A DNA stretch of 64,000 nucleotides from Pinibacter soli (lineage in GTDB: Bacteria; Bacteroidota; Bacteroidia; Chitinophagales; Chitinophagaceae): positions 2,150,189-2,214,188 of the forward strand of contig NZ_JASBRG010000007.1 of the NCBI RefSeq assembly GCF_029961145.1, written 5' to 3'. Numbering within the stretch: the first letter of the stretch is position 1; each line of letters starts with the position of its first letter. The notes beneath the pieces were generated by a model. That model did no database searches. It worked only from the letters and a program-made list of their open reading frames with translations, and had not been told where the DNA came from. Below are positions 40,445 through 48,801 of this stretch, in pieces. The position numbers were made by a program, and so were the translations under genes.

Positions 40445-41602
40445 ATGCCACACTATTTCAAACTGGGGGAAATTCCTCATAAACGACATACGCAGTTCCG
40501 CAAAAAAGACGGTACGCTTTACTCGGAGCAGCTTTTTTCAACGGAAGGATTTTCCAACGATTATTCTTTGCTGTATCACGTACATCCGCCAACACAGATC
40601 ATTAAAGCAGTGACGGGCAAAGACGTTTCGCCAAAGATCGCACAGCAACATACATTGGCACATCATAGTTTCGATGGTTTCAAAGTAAAGCCGGAGAAAG
40701 ATTTTCTCGACAGTCGCAAAGCTGTTTTGGTAAACAATGATTGCCACATTGTATTGGCCGCTCCACAGCAAAGCATGAAGGATTACTTCTATAAAAATAC
40801 TGATGCAGATGAAATGATCTTTGTGCACGAAGGAAGTGGCGTGCTGAAAACTGTTTACGGCCAGTTGCCTTTTTCTTACGGAGACTATTTGGTGTTGCCG
40901 AGAGGCACTATCTATCAAATAGAATTTGCAACGGAAAACAACAGACTGTTCATCGTTGAATCATTCAGTCCGATCCGTTTTCCGAAAAGGTATCAAAGCA
41001 AGTATGGGCAATTGCTGGAACACGCGCCATACTGCGAAAGAGATATTCGCACGCCGCAGGACCTGCAAACAATTGATGAAAAAGGCGACTTTTTTATCAG
41101 GGCGAAAAAGAAAGGCATCATGTACGATCTACATTACGGGACACATCCGTTTGACGTTGTAGGCTGGGATGGCTGCTGCTACCCTTTTGCTTTCAGCATT
41201 CACGATTTTGAACCGATTACAGGTCGTGTACATCAGCCGCCACCGGTACATCAAACCTTTGAAGCCAACAACTTCGTAGTGTGCTCCTTCGTACCGAGAT
41301 TGTTTGACTATCATCCGCAAGCCATCCCGGCTCCATACAATCACTCCAACATTGACAGCGACGAATTACTATACTATGTTGACGGGGATTTTATGAGCCG
41401 CAAAAATGTGACTCGCGGTATGATCACATTGCACCCGGCAGGAATTCCACATGGCCCACATCCGGGAATGGTGGAAAAAAGCATCGGTGCAAAAGAAACA
41501 AAAGAACTCGCCGTAATGGTAGATACGTTCCACCCCCTCATGCTCACCCAGGAAGCGCTGGAGATTGAAAATGAGGGGTATATAATGAGCTGGGCGGAGT
41601 AA
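40445..41602 (+). CDS. hmgA: Homogentisate 1,2-dioxygenase
   Basis: A 385-residue cupin-fold Fe(II) dioxygenase that opens homogentisate to maleylacetoacetate. Seen are FSTEGFSNDYSLLYHVHPPT (about 33), the cupin block DEMIFVHEGSGVLKTVYGQL (about 119), and the C-terminal metal/substrate region LHPAGIPHGPHPGMVEKSIG (about 328) with KELAVMVDTFHPL. The ATG at 40445 is preferred over a TTG at 40436. It follows hpd by 63 bases. It is shorter than proteobacterial HmgA (about 430 residues), as is usual for the Bacteroidota type. Confidence 0.94.
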   Translation: MPHYFKLGEIPHKRHTQFRKKDGTLYSEQLFSTEGFSNDYSLLYHVHPPTQIIKAVTGKDVSPKIAQQHTLAHHSFDGFKVKPEKDFLDSRKAVLVNNDCHIVLAAPQQSMKDYFYKNTDADEMIFVHEGSGVLKTVYGQLPFSYGDYLVLPRGTIYQIEFATENNRLFIVESFSPIRFPKRYQSKYGQLLEHAPYCERDIRTPQDLQTIDEKGDFFIRAKKKGIMYDLHYGTHPFDVVGWDGCCYPFAFSIHDFEPITGRVHQPPPVHQTFEANNFVVCSFVPRLFDYHPQAIPAPYNHSNIDSDELLYYVDGDFMSRKNVTRGMITLHPAGIPHGPHPGMVEKSIGAKETKELAVMVDTFHPLMLTQEALEIENEGYIMSWAE

Positions 41603-41716
41603 TTAATAATTAATAAAGAATAGTGGGGCCACTTAAAAAAAAATATCGCACAACCTTTAGAGTTCGTGTTGATTTTGAAGACCGCCCTATTAATTATTCT
41701 TTATTAATTATTAATT
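41601..41716. repeat. Word-repeat inverted element, perfect 22-base arms
   Basis: The left arm (41601-41622) AATTAATAATTAATAAAGAA and right arm (41695-41716) TATTCTTTATTAATTATTAA are exact reverse complements. The left arm overlaps the hmgA stop codon. Same words as 14155-14313. Confidence 0.85.
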
Positions 41717-41758
41717 CGCCCTCGGTTATTTAAACAATAAAACAAGATTTGGCGCAAC

Positions 41759-42775
41759 ATGAAACTTCTCTCTTATATCGAAAAAGGCAGTGAGCAATTG
41801 GGTTTGCTGCATGAAGGTAATGTGTATGATATGCAAAGTTTGCATCCACAGCTGCTTTCGAAAATGGCTTTGTTCCTTGGCGATTGGGATACGCAGATCA
41901 GACTGGCGTCGCAGGCATTGGAACAAATTATCAGCGGGAAATTAGTGGTGACCAGCACGCCGTTTGGTCAGGTACAATTGCTTTCGCCGGTTCCGCGTCC
42001 TACATCCATGCGTGACGGTTATGCGTTCCGTCAGCACGTAGCAGCGGCGCGTCGTAACCGCAAAGTGCCGATGATACCTGAGTTTGATCAATATCCGATC
42101 TTTTATTTTACCAATCATCAGGCAGTGGATGGACCAGGAAAAATTTATTGCATGCCGGATCATTTCAACAAACTTGATTTTGAACTGGAATGTGCGATCG
42201 TTATTTGTAAAGAAGGCAGAAACATTAAAGCGAAAGATGCTGATGAATACATCGGCGGCCTCATGATCATGAACGATATGAGTGCCCGCACTTTGCAAAT
42301 GGAAGAAATGTTACTGAACCTTGGCCCTGCAAAAGGAAAAGATTTTTCTACGACGCTTGGACCATATTTGGTTACAAAAGACGAATTGACAAACTACGAA
42401 GTTCCTGCAAAGCCAAACCATGAAGGTAAATCCTGGAACCTAGCTATGAAATGTTTTGTAAACGGTAAACAAGTAAGCGCAGGCAATCTTGCAGACATGG
42501 ATTGGACATTCGCTGAAATAATCGAACGTGCGAGCTATGGCGTTACGCTTTATCCGGGTGATGTGATTGGCAGCGGTACTGTTGGTACAGGATGTTTCCT
42601 TGAACTGAACGGCACAGGCAAATTAGAAAACCCTGATTATAAAGAACAGTGGCTGCAAGATGGCGATGTGGTGGATATGGAAATTGACGCACTGGGCAAA
42701 CTCTCCAATACTATTGTAAAAGAAGACACTGATTATTCCATTTTACAATTGAAAAAACATGCTCATCAATCTTAG
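41759..42775 (+). CDS. Fumarylacetoacetate hydrolase-family protein
   Basis: A 338-residue FAH-fold metal-dependent hydrolase. In this cluster it should split fumarylacetoacetate (or maleylacetoacetate directly) into fumarate or maleate and acetoacetate. Seen are RDGYAFRQHVAAARRNRK (about 84), metal-ligand region LDFELECAIVICKEGRNIKA (about 137), GLMIMNDMSARTLQMEE (about 166) and YPGDVIGSGTVGTGCFLELN (about 263). It is shorter than the classical eukaryotic-type fumarylacetoacetase (about 420), so it belongs to the short bacterial FAH group. It overlaps the flavin reductase gene by 17 bases, showing translational coupling. Confidence 0.9.
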   Translation: MKLLSYIEKGSEQLGLLHEGNVYDMQSLHPQLLSKMALFLGDWDTQIRLASQALEQIISGKLVVTSTPFGQVQLLSPVPRPTSMRDGYAFRQHVAAARRNRKVPMIPEFDQYPIFYFTNHQAVDGPGKIYCMPDHFNKLDFELECAIVICKEGRNIKAKDADEYIGGLMIMNDMSARTLQMEEMLLNLGPAKGKDFSTTLGPYLVTKDELTNYEVPAKPNHEGKSWNLAMKCFVNGKQVSAGNLADMDWTFAEIIERASYGVTLYPGDVIGSGTVGTGCFLELNGTGKLENPDYKEQWLQDGDVVDMEIDALGKLSNTIVKEDTDYSILQLKKHAHQS

Positions 42776-43634
42776 TGAAATAACCACTGTACAAAGGCAG
42801 CAATATTTGCAACACGCCATCGCACCAAGACCGATCGCGTTTGCAAGCACGATTGATGCGGAGGGCAATGTAAACCTTAGCCCATTTAGTTTTTTCAATC
42901 TGTTTTCGTCTGACCCGGCTATTGTTATATTTTCTCCAAGCCGGAGAGTGAGAGATAATACCGTAAAGCACTCCCTGCTGAACGTGCAAGAAGTGCCGGA
43001 AGTGGTAATCAATATTGTGGATGAGGACATGGTGCAACAGACCAGCCTTGCGTCCTGCGAATATGAGAAAGGGGTAAACGAGTTTCTTAAAGCGGGCTTT
43101 ACACAAGAACCTGCAACATTGGTAAAACCGCCAATGGTGAAGGAATCTAAAATAAAACTGGAATGTAAGGTTATTGAAGTTAAACCGCTGGGAACCAATG
43201 GCGGTGCCGGCAATCTGGTGATTTGCGAAGTACTTTGCATGCATATCGACGAAACCATTTTGGACGGCAAAGGCATGATTGATCAGCGCAAAATACACCA
43301 TGTCGCAAGGTTGGGAAGCAACTGGTACGCCCGCATTACGCCGGATAATTTGTTTGAGGTAGAAAAGCCGAATACCAAGCTTGGAATTGGCGTTGACAAA
43401 CTGCCTTCATTTATAAGAGAGCATAACACACTGACTGGCAACCATTTGGGTCAACTGGCTAATGTGGACATTTTACCGGCCGCAGAAGCCACTTTTAGGG
43501 ATGAAAAACTATCCCAACTTGCCCAAACGACCAACGGCGAAAAAGCCAAACAAATCGCTCAGTACGCCGCGGAACTGCTGAACGAGGGCAAGGTGAATGA
43601 GGCCTGGCAAGCGTTATTACGCCTTGCTCAATAA
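42759..43634 (+). CDS. Flavin reductase-like (FMN-binding split-barrel) protein
   Basis: A 291-residue protein with the flavin reductase-like split barrel at about residues 15-200: AIAPRPIAFASTIDAEGNVN, LSPFSFFNLFSSDPAIVIFS, then VINIVDEDMVQQTSLASCEY. A helical C-terminal extension of about 70 residues follows (AEATFRDEKLSQLAQ, EALLNEGKV-like AAELLNEGKVNEAWQALL). It probably binds FMN; the reaction is unknown. Coupling to the FAH-family gene suggests a role in aromatic catabolism, perhaps supplying reduced flavin or acting on a pathway intermediate. Confidence 0.85.
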   Translation: MLINLSEITTVQRQQYLQHAIAPRPIAFASTIDAEGNVNLSPFSFFNLFSSDPAIVIFSPSRRVRDNTVKHSLLNVQEVPEVVINIVDEDMVQQTSLASCEYEKGVNEFLKAGFTQEPATLVKPPMVKESKIKLECKVIEVKPLGTNGGAGNLVICEVLCMHIDETILDGKGMIDQRKIHHVARLGSNWYARITPDNLFEVEKPNTKLGIGVDKLPSFIREHNTLTGNHLGQLANVDILPAAEATFRDEKLSQLAQTTNGEKAKQIAQYAAELLNEGKVNEAWQALLRLAQ

Positions 43635-43752
43635 TTTGAAAATTTGAAAAATGTGGTAATTTGAAGATTCTTTCTGTGCATTTCCCTAACAAAGGGTAAA
43701 CACCCGAAGCAGCTAATTTTCAAATTTTCAAATTACCACATTTTCAAATTAA
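43635..43752. repeat. Word-repeat inverted element, AATTTGAAAA words
   Basis: The left arm (43635-43668) TTTGAAAATTTGAAAAATGT then GGTAATTTGAAG faces the right arm (43718-43752) TTTTCAAATTTTCAAATTAC then CACATTTTCAAATT. The right arm ends two bases before the -7 box of queD. Confidence 0.8.
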
Positions 43753-43753
43753 G

Positions 43754-43761
43754 TACTTTTG
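43754..43761 (+). promoter_or_regulatory. -7 promoter box of queD
   Basis: TACTTTTG is a perfect TAnnTTTG match, 20 bases before the queD ATG. Confidence 0.55.
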
Positions 43762-43781
43762 CAGCCTGAAATTTGGGCAGT

Positions 43782-44138
43782 ATGGAAATCTATAAGGAAT
43801 TCTCTTTTGATTCAGCGCATTTTTTACCGAATGTACCGGAAGGGCACAAGTGCAAAAACATGCACGGCCACACCTACAAACTGAAAGTTTTCATTCAGGG
43901 AAAACCGGATGAGCATTACGGCTGGATCATGGATTTCAAAGAATTGAAAGACGCTATCGCGCCTATCATTGACACACTTGATCACAAACTGATCAATGAT
44001 GTACCCGGTCTGCAAAACCCCACTGCGGAAAATATTACCATCTGGATCTGGAATACATTAAAACCTGTTTTACCAAAACTCAGCAGAATAGAATTGTATG
44101 AAACACCGACAACAGGGGTGATTTATTCGGGCGAATAA
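43782..44138 (+). CDS. queD: 6-carboxy-5,6,7,8-tetrahydropterin synthase QueD
   Basis: A 118-residue member of the 6-pyruvoyl-tetrahydropterin synthase fold that converts dihydroneopterin triphosphate to 6-carboxytetrahydropterin for queuosine synthesis. Zinc ligands are visible at His13 (DSAHFLP) and His28 and His30 (NMHGHTYKL), and the catalytic Cys24 in GHKCKN. YGWIMDFKELKDAI, LDHKLINDV and the C-terminal ELYETPTTGVIY complete the family pattern. The ATG at 43782 is chosen over a TTG at 43773. It is another tRNA-modification gene. No other queuosine genes are in the window. Confidence 0.95.
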   Translation: MEIYKEFSFDSAHFLPNVPEGHKCKNMHGHTYKLKVFIQGKPDEHYGWIMDFKELKDAIAPIIDTLDHKLINDVPGLQNPTAENITIWIWNTLKPVLPKLSRIELYETPTTGVIYSGE

Positions 44139-44617
44139 ATCAATTAATAATTAAAAAATAATAGGTGCAGAACCGAGATAGTTGTCATTCATCGCTTATT
44201 GCATTGATTAGAGTTACTACGGTTCAACTTCCGATTTTACTTCGTATCGGAATCGCGATGAGACATCAATCGCGACGACGCAATTGAAGCTTAATGCTTA
44301 TTCCACCGCTCACCTCACAACAAATATTTTCTAAGAGATACAAATTCAAGATGACAACAACCTCTTTCGCCGCCACACCTATTAATTATTCATTATTAAT
44401 TGTTAATTGAACTTTTCTTATCTTGCATCTATCAGAACACTAATTCACATACCACATTTTCTTTCTTTCAACCTTGATTTCCTTAATCATCGAGGTTAGG
44501 TAATGTGCTACCCGCTGCATCTGGCGGGCAATTTCACCTGTCATTTATTTTTACCAATACTGTGTTGACACTAACTGCGTGCTGCACTATTATATCAACT
44601 TTTTAAAGACTGTTATC
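44139..44617. other. Long intergenic region between queD and rocD
   Basis: These 479 bases contain no gene. They hold the arms of a large inverted word repeat (44140-44410) and, within it, a 7-bp hairpin TTCCGAT/ATCGGAA at about 44230-44255. I see no tRNA-like or riboswitch-like fold. The rocD promoter should lie in the last about 200 bases; no perfect -7 box is visible. Confidence 0.6.
44140..44410. repeat. Word-repeat inverted element with a 207-base spacer, ATTAATA words
   Basis: The left arm (44140-44168) TCAATTAATAATTAAAAAAT then AATAGGTG faces the right arm (44376-44410) CACCTATTAATTATTCATTA then TTAATTG. The match includes the inner AGGTG/CACCT end. Same word family as 41601-41716. 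Confidence 0.8.
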
Positions 44618-45853
44618 ATGGAACAAACCCTTTCTGTAAGTGAGCAAACCAACTATTATTTGTCGCTGGAAGAAAAATATGGCGCACACAATTACCACCC
44701 GCTTCCTGTTGTTTTAAACAAGGGAGAAGGCGTTTTTGTGTATGATGTTGATGGCAAGCGCTACTACGATTTCCTGAGCGGCTATTCGGCTGTAAACCAG
44801 GGGCATTGCCATCCTAAAATTGTCGCGGCACTTATTGAACAGGCGCAAGAGCTTACGCTTACGTCTCGTGCTTTCTATAATAATTTGCTGGGAGAGTTTG
44901 AGAAAATGATCACCAACATTTTCGGTTTCGATAAAGTATTGCCAATGAACACTGGTGTTGAGGCGGTGGAAACAGCTATCAAACTTTGTCGCCGTTGGGG
45001 TTACTTGGTGAAAGGCATTGAAGATAATAAAGCAAAGATCATTGTGTGTTCTGAAAATTTCCATGGCCGTACCAGTACGGTGATCTCTTTCAGCAGTGAT
45101 CCTGCTTCTTACAGCAAATTCGGGCCTTATACTCCGGGCTTCGAGATCATTCCTTATAACAATATTGAGGCGTTGGCAAATGCGTTGCAGGATAAAAATG
45201 TTGCAGGTTTTTTAGTAGAACCCATTCAAGGGGAAGCAGGTGTTGTGGTACCGACAGAAGGCTATTTGAGTAAAGCAAAACAATTGTGTGAAGTGCACAA
45301 TGTACTTTTCATTGCAGATGAAATTCAAACTGGGTTGGCAAGAACAGGAAAAATGCTAGCCTGCGATCACGAGAATGTGCATCCGGATATTTTGATTCTT
45401 GGCAAAGCCTTGAGTGGCGGCACTTTGCCGGTAAGTGCAGTATTGGCAAATGACGAATTAATGCTCACCATTAAACCAGGTGAACATGGTTCTACCTACG
45501 GCGGAAATCCATTGGCTTGTAAAGTAGCGATGGCTTCATTGAATGCCTTGATAGATGAAAAGATGGCTGAAAATGCAGAAACATTGGGCCAATATTTCAG
45601 AGAAAAAATTGAGGCATTGAATTCTCCTCACATCAAATTGATCCGTGGTAAAGGCTTGCTGAATGCCATTGTTGTAGATCATGCAAACCGCGAAGCTGCA
45701 TGGGACCTGTGTTTACAACTAAAAGAAAATGGCTTGCTGGCAAAACCAACTCACGGCGATAAAATACGTTTCGCACCTCCACTGGTGATTACCAAAGAAC
45801 AGATTGATGAGTGCGTGGGGATTATTGCGGAGAGCCTGAAGGTGCTGGATTGA
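44618..45853 (+). CDS. rocD: Ornithine aminotransferase
   Basis: A 411-residue class III PLP enzyme that transfers the delta-amino group of ornithine to 2-oxoglutarate, giving glutamate semialdehyde. Seen are [19 protein letters not shown] (about 47), [20 protein letters not shown] (about 108), [33 protein letters not shown] (about 197), [17 protein letters not shown] and the PLP-lysine motif [18 protein letters not shown] (about 260). The Tyr in [10 protein letters not shown] is the ornithine-specificity feature of OAT. The ATG at 44618 is preferred over one 13 codons upstream. It stands alone between repeats. Confidence 0.95.
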   Translation: MEQTLSVSEQTNYYLSLEEKYGAHNYHPLPVVLNKGEGVFVYDVDGKRYYDFLSGYSAVNQGHCHPKIVAALIEQAQELTLTSRAFYNNLLGEFEKMITNIFGFDKVLPMNTGVEAVETAIKLCRRWGYLVKGIEDNKAKIIVCSENFHGRTSTVISFSSDPASYSKFGPYTPGFEIIPYNNIEALANALQDKNVAGFLVEPIQGEAGVVVPTEGYLSKAKQLCEVHNVLFIADEIQTGLARTGKMLACDHENVHPDILILGKALSGGTLPVSAVLANDELMLTIKPGEHGSTYGGNPLACKVAMASLNALIDEKMAENAETLGQYFREKIEALNSPHIKLIRGKGLLNAIVVDHANREAAWDLCLQLKENGLLAKPTHGDKIRFAPPLVITKEQIDECVGIIAESLKVLD

Positions 45854-45855
45854 TT

Positions 45856-45964
45856 GAATAGACTGAATGAACTGAATAGACTGAAACGTTGCTTGTGTAA
45901 TCATTGAACTAGTGATGGAACGTCCTCGTTATAGATCAGTTTATTCAGTTCATTCAGTCTATTC
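45856..45964. repeat. Word-repeat inverted element, GAATAGACT words
   Basis: The left arm (45856-45883) GAATAGACTGAATGAACTGA and right arm (45937-45964) are reverse complements at 27 of 28 positions. Each arm is three tandem copies of a nine-base word (ACTGAATAG/ACTGAATGA). The left arm starts two to three bases after the rocD stop. Confidence 0.88.
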
Positions 45965-45996
45965 AGTTATTCGATTATTCATTTTACATTTACCCC

Positions 45997-46701
45997 ATGG
46001 AGCATCACGACCACCAACACAAAGAACTACATCTTCAGAGTTCGGATATTCTTACAGATATTGTTATCGGGATGAGCGATGGCCTTACGGTTCCGTTCGC
46101 ATTAGCAGCGGGTTTGAGTGGCGCTGTTTCTTCGACGCATTTGATTGTAATTGCAGGTTTGGCAGAGATTGCAGCAGGTTCCATTGCGATGGGACTTGGT
46201 GGTTATCTTGCGGGCAAAACAGAAATTGATCACTATAACTCAGAATTGAAACGTGAGCATGACGAGGTGGAAACGGTTCCTCATAAAGAAAAAGCAGAAG
46301 TAAAAGAGTTCTTTGCTAATCTTGGTCTTAGTGAAGATGTACAGCAGCAAGCGGTTGAGGAGATGACGAAAGACAAAGAAAAATGGGTTGACTTCATGAT
46401 GAAATACGAGTTGGGACTTGACAAGCCAGACCCTAAAAGAGCAAGGAACAGCGCTTTCAATATCGGTTTGTCTTATGTCGCCGGTGGCATTGTTCCGTTG
46501 TTGCCATATTTCTTTATCGATACGCCCTTACAGGCGTTAAAAATTTCCGCGGTTGTTACACTAATTTGTTTGTTTGCATTTGGGTTCTTTAAAAGTAAAA
46601 TTACCGGTGTGAATCCGTGGGGCGGCGCATTACGTGTAACTGTCATTGGCGCTATTGCCGCAGGTTGTGCGTTTGGCATTGCGAGATTGATTCAGTCGTA
46701 G
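45997..46701 (+). CDS. VIT1/CCC1-family iron/manganese transporter
   Basis: A 234-residue inner-membrane protein of the CCC1/VIT1 family, which moves Fe(II) or Mn(II) out of the cytoplasm. It has a His-rich N-terminus (MEHHDHQHKELHLQ), the signature DIVIGMSDGLTVPFALAAGL (about 20), helix 2 with GLAEIAAGSIAMGLGGYLAG (about 53), a cytoplasmic metal-binding helical segment rich in Glu (about 78-135, with EHDEVETVPHKEKAEV) and three further helices. About five transmembrane segments are predicted. The near-match TACATTTA lies eight bases upstream. It is convergent with the next gene. Confidence 0.9.
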   Translation: MEHHDHQHKELHLQSSDILTDIVIGMSDGLTVPFALAAGLSGAVSSTHLIVIAGLAEIAAGSIAMGLGGYLAGKTEIDHYNSELKREHDEVETVPHKEKAEVKEFFANLGLSEDVQQQAVEEMTKDKEKWVDFMMKYELGLDKPDPKRARNSAFNIGLSYVAGGIVPLLPYFFIDTPLQALKISAVVTLICLFAFGFFKSKITGVNPWGGALRVTVIGAIAAGCAFGIARLIQS

Positions 46702-46832
46702 TAATTAATAATTATCGGAGGTGCTAACCCTTACAAATTATGACTTCAAAACTCTTCAGTTATCAAGAGGTTAACATTCATAAGAGAATGCAACAGCTAT
46801 TAATTTTTAATTATTAATTATTAATTGCTCTA
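46702..46832. repeat. Word-repeat inverted element, ATTAATAATT words
   Basis: TAATTAATAATTATCGGAGG (left) faces TTTTAATTATTAATTATTAA (right). The right arm encodes the last residues (IINN) and stop of the convergent gene. Confidence 0.7.
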
Positions 46833-47256
46833 CCATCACATCCCAATGCGAAATCAACAACTCAAACCTGTGTTGTTCATCTTTTTTTAGCTTCTCCTGA
46901 TCGGGATATAGCTGCTTTTTGTAGGGATCGAGAAGATCGGTAGCGAAGGCCAGTGCCGCATTTTTAAACACGATTGTTACACGAAAATCCCATCTTGTGT
47001 CTTCGCCGGAATGTAACATTGGAGCCTGTGCCGAAACGCTGATAATGTCCCCTTTTTCTATCGCTTTCTTCAATAAAGGATAATGATTTTTCTTCCACAG
47101 ATCAATGAATTCACCTGCAGATCCCCATTTTACTTTGTAATAATTTTCGATCGTAAAATATTCGTTTGTATTGCTTCGTTGTTGTGCGTTTGAATTGATT
47201 GCCATAAAAGAAACAATAACAACCAGTAACAATGATTGTAAAAGCTTGCATTTCAT
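46807..47256 (-). CDS. Hypothetical exported protein, dimeric alpha/beta-barrel-like
   Basis: A 149-residue protein with a signal peptide (LLQSLLLVVIVSFMAINSNAQ). The mature part has TIENYYKVKWGSAGEFIDLW, HYPLLKKAIEKGDIISVSAQ and WDFRVTIVFKNAALAFATD, a beta-alpha-beta pattern like dimeric ferredoxin-type (ABM/NIPSNAP-like) barrels. I do not recognise a specific family. It is periplasmic by prediction. The last four residues derive from an inverted repeat. It is divergent from the sugar dehydrogenase homologue. Confidence 0.7.
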   Translation of the reverse strand: MKCKLLQSLLLVVIVSFMAINSNAQQRSNTNEYFTIENYYKVKWGSAGEFIDLWKKNHYPLLKKAIEKGDIISVSAQAPMLHSGEDTRWDFRVTIVFKNAALAFATDLLDPYKKQLYPDQEKLKKDEQHRFELLISHWDVMVEQLIINN

Positions 47257-47384
47257 AAACAGTGTTTTTCCATAAACTACTCATTTTTAACACAGCATCC
47301 AAACGATCGGCAGGGGCATGTCTTTTGAATATACCTCTTTATCTGTATCATTTTCTCTTCCCATTATTATTCAAGCCAAATAAA

Positions 47385-48659
47385 ATGACCATGAAAACAG
47401 GACACATTTTATTGATTATAACCATTGCTCCTCTGCTGTCTTTTGCGCAGCAAAAAGATACTTTACCGCCGCCGAATGCAACAAAATCACACATGAACTT
47501 CAGCAAGGTGAAAGGGTGGAAAGACGGAGCAAAACCAATTGCACCGGAGGGCTTTACAGTGGAGTTATATTATGATGGTTTACAAAATCCCCGCTGGCTG
47601 TACGTGCTTCCTAATGGCGATGTGTTAGTGGCAGAATCAAATACTCATCATGGATTCTTTGAAAAGATAGGCGCTGCGTTTATTGGTGCGAACAAATCCA
47701 ACAGCATGAAGAAAAGCGCGAACCGGATCACTTTGCTTCGCGATGCTGATCACGATGGCAAACCGGAAATAAAAGAAACTTTTTTGAACGGACTCAAACA
47801 GCCATTCGGAATGTTGTTAATTGGCAATCATTTTTATGTCGGAAATACAGATGCACTTGTACGTTACACTTATGAAAACGGAGCTACGCAAATCACGTCC
47901 AAGGGCGAGAAATTGCTAGATCTTCCTGATGGGAAAATCAATCGCCACTGGACGAGAAATCTCATTGCCAACAAAGACAATTCAAAAATATACATAGCCG
48001 TCGGCTCGGGCACTGATCACGGTGAGAAAGGTTTGGAAAATGAAAAATTAAGGGGAAATATTCTCGAAGTAAGTCTTGATGGAACTGGGATGCGAGTGTA
48101 CGGGGCAGGCCTTCGCAATCCTGTGGGCATGGCCTGGGCGCCGGGCACAGAAACACTTTGGACCTCCGTAAATGAACGCGACGAATTGGGCGACAATCTC
48201 GTGCCTGACTACCTGACAAGTGTTAAAGAGAATGGCTTTTATGGCTGGCCGTATTGTTATTGGGGTCAGCATCTTGATCCCCGCGTAGAGCAGGTACAGC
48301 CTGATCTTGTTCAGCGGGCGATAGTGCCGGATGTGCCGCTGGGTTCGCACACAGCGTCTTTGGGCCTTGCTTTCTATGACAAAAAAGCTTTTCCGGAAAA
48401 GTATCACAATGGGGCATTTATTACACAACATGGCTCCTGGAACCGCAAGCCTATCGCAGGATACAGGGTGCTATTTGTTCCGTTTAAAGATGGCAAACCA
48501 TCCGGCAATCCCGAAGAATTCTTAACCGGCTTTATTAAAGATCTTGACAAAGGAAAGGTACGTGGTCGCCCGGTTGGTATCGTTGTTCTTCCTGATGGCT
48601 CGATGTTGATTACTGACGATACGAGTAATAAGATTTGGAGAGTAAGCTATGGCAAGTAA
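47385..48659 (+). CDS. PQQ-dependent sugar dehydrogenase / sorbosone dehydrogenase-like beta-propeller
   Basis: A 424-residue exported protein (signal peptide GHILLIITIAPLLSFAQQ). It is a six-bladed beta-propeller of the soluble glucose/sorbosone dehydrogenase family, which oxidises sugars with PQQ in the periplasm. Seen are NPRWLYVLPNGDVLVAESN (about 66), RNLIANKDNSKIYIAVGSGT (about 189), GAGLRNPVGMAWAPGTETLW (about 236), NGFYGWPYCYWGQH (about 285) and HGSWNRKPIAGYRVLFVPF (about 350). Two ATGs six bases apart (47385, 47391) are both possible. Substrate and cofactor are inferred from the family; no PQQ genes are in the window. Confidence 0.85.
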   Translation: MTMKTGHILLIITIAPLLSFAQQKDTLPPPNATKSHMNFSKVKGWKDGAKPIAPEGFTVELYYDGLQNPRWLYVLPNGDVLVAESNTHHGFFEKIGAAFIGANKSNSMKKSANRITLLRDADHDGKPEIKETFLNGLKQPFGMLLIGNHFYVGNTDALVRYTYENGATQITSKGEKLLDLPDGKINRHWTRNLIANKDNSKIYIAVGSGTDHGEKGLENEKLRGNILEVSLDGTGMRVYGAGLRNPVGMAWAPGTETLWTSVNERDELGDNLVPDYLTSVKENGFYGWPYCYWGQHLDPRVEQVQPDLVQRAIVPDVPLGSHTASLGLAFYDKKAFPEKYHNGAFITQHGSWNRKPIAGYRVLFVPFKDGKPSGNPEEFLTGFIKDLDKGKVRGRPVGIVVLPDGSMLITDDTSNKIWRVSYGK

Positions 48660-48801
48660 TTAAGAATTAGCAATTAAGAATTAAGAATTGTTTGAGCGTA
48701 TTATTCATTACAATTTCGGAAAAGCGAGTTGTAGAATATGAATTTGGCTGACCACACTTTGAAGAATTCTTAATTCCTAATTCTTAATTTCTAATTTCTA
48801 A
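48657..48801. repeat. Word-repeat inverted element, GAATTAAGAATT words
   Basis: The left arm (48657-48694) AATTAAGAATTAGCAATTAA then GAATTAAGAATTG faces the right arm (48761-48801) GAATTCTTAATTCCTAATTC then TTAATTTCTAATTTC. Between convergent genes; the right arm covers the stop codon and last codons of the response-regulator gene. Confidence 0.82.

Noticed and set aside
44139-44617. Hidden RNA gene or riboswitch in the long queD-rocD gap
   Set aside because: Only a 7-bp hairpin and repeat arms are visible. There is no cloverleaf, no conserved riboswitch core, and no T tract.
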